Shown here: one piece after another, positions 53,250 through 54,506 of the stretch
Position numbering within the stretch: position 1 is the stretch's first letter
Layout of the letters: every line of letters starts with the position of its first letter
NCBI GenBank assembly: GCA_963624975.1
Contig: CAVFRF010000064.1
Location: forward strand, 1 to 54,506
Origin: CAVLCC01 sp963624975
GTDB lineage: Bacteria; Actinomycetota; Coriobacteriia; Coriobacteriales; CADBOM01
Direction of reading: 5' to 3'
Length of the DNA: 54,506 nt
Position numbers and translations under genes: made by a program
Notes under the pieces: generated by a model
What the model was told of the DNA's origin: nothing
Seen by the model: the letters and a program-made list of their open reading frames with translations, nothing else
Databases searched by the model: none

Positions 53250-54506
53250 CATCCAAAACCCAGCACACCACCGCAAGCTCCGCCCCGGTCTCGGGAGCAT
53301 CGGCCACGCGCCGCTACGAGTACGTGCTCTCCCTGGTGCTCCCCGCGCTGATCTTGGCAGCGACGTTCGCAGCTCGCGGCATCTACCCGTTCGGCACGCT
53401 CAGCGTGGCGATCGAAGACCAGAACATCCAGTACGTGGGATTCTACTCGTGGCTGTCGGAGGTGATGCACGGCAACGGCTCGCTGCTATATTCCGCCACG
53501 CAGGGCCTGGGCGAGGGCACCGCGGCTCTCATCGCATACTACCTGGCCAGCCCGTTCAGCCTGCTGGCGGCGTTCTTCGATCCGATGGACGCGCCTCAGC
53601 TGCTGTCGCTCATGACGCTCGTCAAGCTCCCCTTCGCGGGCCTCACCTGCTACACGTTCCTGCGCAGGCGCTACGGCGCGGGCACCATGGGCGTGGCCCT
53701 CTCGCTGGCGTACGCGCTCAGCGGCTACGTGCTGCTGCAATGCAGCAACATCATGTGGATGGACGGCGTGATCATGCTGCCCCTGGTGGCTCTGGGCACC
53801 TGGCGTGCGGCGCGTGGCGAGAGGCTGTGGCCGCTTTTCGCCAGCGTGGCCTGCGTGGTGCTGTTCAACTGGTACGTGGGCTTCATGTGCTGTCTGTTCT
53901 CGGCGTGCTACTTCCTGGCATGCTGCTACATCGACAAGCTGCCCAGCAGGGTTTTCGTGAAGAGGGGCGTGCGCTACGCCATCGCGATGCTCTTGGCGCT
54001 CGGAGCCAGCATGGTGCTGTTCCTGCCCTCGGCGCTGGGCCTCATGTCGGGAGCCAACACCGACATGGGCTCTTCCCTATATGCCAACCTGCATGCCAAC
54101 CCGTCGAACTTCGTCGCATACTACTGCATGGGCTACACCGGCGACGAGCTGTCCCCCGGGGTGTACCTCACCTCGATGGCTCCGATACTGGCGCTATCGC
54201 TGTTCTTCAACCGCAAGGTGCCGCGCCGCCTCAAGGTCGGGCTCGGGGTGCTGGCGCTGTTCCTGCTGTCATCGTTCTTCCTGTTCCCGCTCGACGTGCT
54301 GTGGAGCGCCCTCAAACTGGCCACGTCGTTCTACTTCCGCTACGCCTTCGTGTTCGACTTCGTGGTGGTGGTGCTGGCCATCGAGGGCTACCGGCGCCTG
54401 TTCGAGCTGGACCGCCGCGAGAACTTCCGCGTGCTGGCCAAGTCCACGTTCCTGTTCGGGCTGCTCATCGGGCTGGCCATCATGGACCTGGCCTACTATT
54501 CCAAGT
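53246..54506 (+). CDS. YfhO-family membrane protein, cut by the window edge
   Basis: 420 codons visible, start ATG 53246. Many membrane helices from residue ~27 (YVLSLVLPALILAATFAARGIYPFG). Family landmarks: GLGEGTAALIAYYLASPFSLLAAFF, an ALSGYVLLQCSNIMWMDGVIMLPLVALG stretch with the conserved WMD, and FYFRYAFVFDFVVVVLAIEGYRRL. Members glycosylate lipoteichoic acid or related polymers using undecaprenyl-P-sugars made by a GtrB-like enzyme, which fits the neighbour to the left. The C-terminal part lies outside the window. Confidence 0.9.
   Translation, partial: MTSKTQHTTASSAPVSGASATRRYEYVLSLVLPALILAATFAARGIYPFGTLSVAIEDQNIQYVGFYSWLSEVMHGNGSLLYSATQGLGEGTAALIAYYLASPFSLLAAFFDPMDAPQLLSLMTLVKLPFAGLTCYTFLRRRYGAGTMGVALSLAYALSGYVLLQCSNIMWMDGVIMLPLVALGTWRAARGERLWPLFASVACVVLFNWYVGFMCCLFSACYFLACCYIDKLPSRVFVKRGVRYAIAMLLALGASMVLFLPSALGLMSGANTDMGSSLYANLHANPSNFVAYYCMGYTGDELSPGVYLTSMAPILALSLFFNRKVPRRLKVGLGVLALFLLSSFFLFPLDVLWSALKLATSFYFRYAFVFDFVVVVLAIEGYRRLFELDRRENFRVLAKSTFLFGLLIGLAIMDLAYYSK

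Overview
The window is high-GC DNA, roughly 60 % G+C in the housekeeping parts, with densely packed operons. It carries a dnaK-grpE-dnaJ-hspR-clpB operon, GatCAB, and a fibro-slime surface protein with a VPKTG sorting motif. The best guess is an actinobacterium of the Coriobacteriia (gut-associated Eggerthella/Slackia/Collinsella relatives). No rRNA, tRNA or CRISPR array was found to support a finer placement.

Layout. 1-4672: lower-GC accessory island between two ~117-bp imperfect direct repeats. It holds a type II restriction-modification pair (cytosine methyltransferase with a fused MerR-like HTH, PmeII/Eco47II-like endonuclease) and a DUF4417 - BECR-toxin-like - small acidic ORF cassette behind a structured leader RNA. 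4765-9959: flavodoxin/DUF3793, a deletion scar with a P-type ATPase remnant, DUF3786/mntP, a TetR regulator, PAP2 and a polysaccharide deacetylase. 10049-21599: aspS, hisS, a sortase-type surface protein, a DUF47 protein, gatCAB and a lipoprotein. 21650-28385: the clpB-hspR-dnaJ-grpE-dnaK heat-shock operon. 28686-31553: LysR, a DMT transporter and a NifX-like protein. 31678-33091: a MITE-like inverted-repeat element and four tandem paralogous small genes. 33140-40901: MATE pump with methyltransferase, and a complete NikABCDE/Dpp-type ABC importer. 41049-43227: hipBA and a ProXp/YbaK deacylase. 43335-46651: a second accessory island bounded by 36-bp perfect direct repeats (orphan RelB/DinJ antitoxin, XRE repressor, ImmA/IrrE protease, second structured RNA, second DUF4417, clan-CD-like toxin domain, zinc-ribbon protein). 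46847-49212: metQNI. 49331-54506: DUF1846 protein, GtrB/DPM-like glycosyltransferase, ChbG deacetylase and the start of a YfhO membrane protein.

Most notable observation: the two islands carry independent copies of one modular locus, [near-perfect SD + TTG mini-ORF + structured RNA] - DUF4417 - toxin-like ORF - small immunity-like ORF. The RNA sequences differ, but their folds match over two consecutive blocks of identical length (32 and 52 nt). Nearly every base pair changes while pairing is kept, including a wobble in the same rung and the same mutually exclusive alternative hairpin. The fixed DUF4417 module is joined by stop/start overlaps to different toxin-like domains. This is the best candidate here for an undescribed RNA-protein or polymorphic-toxin system.
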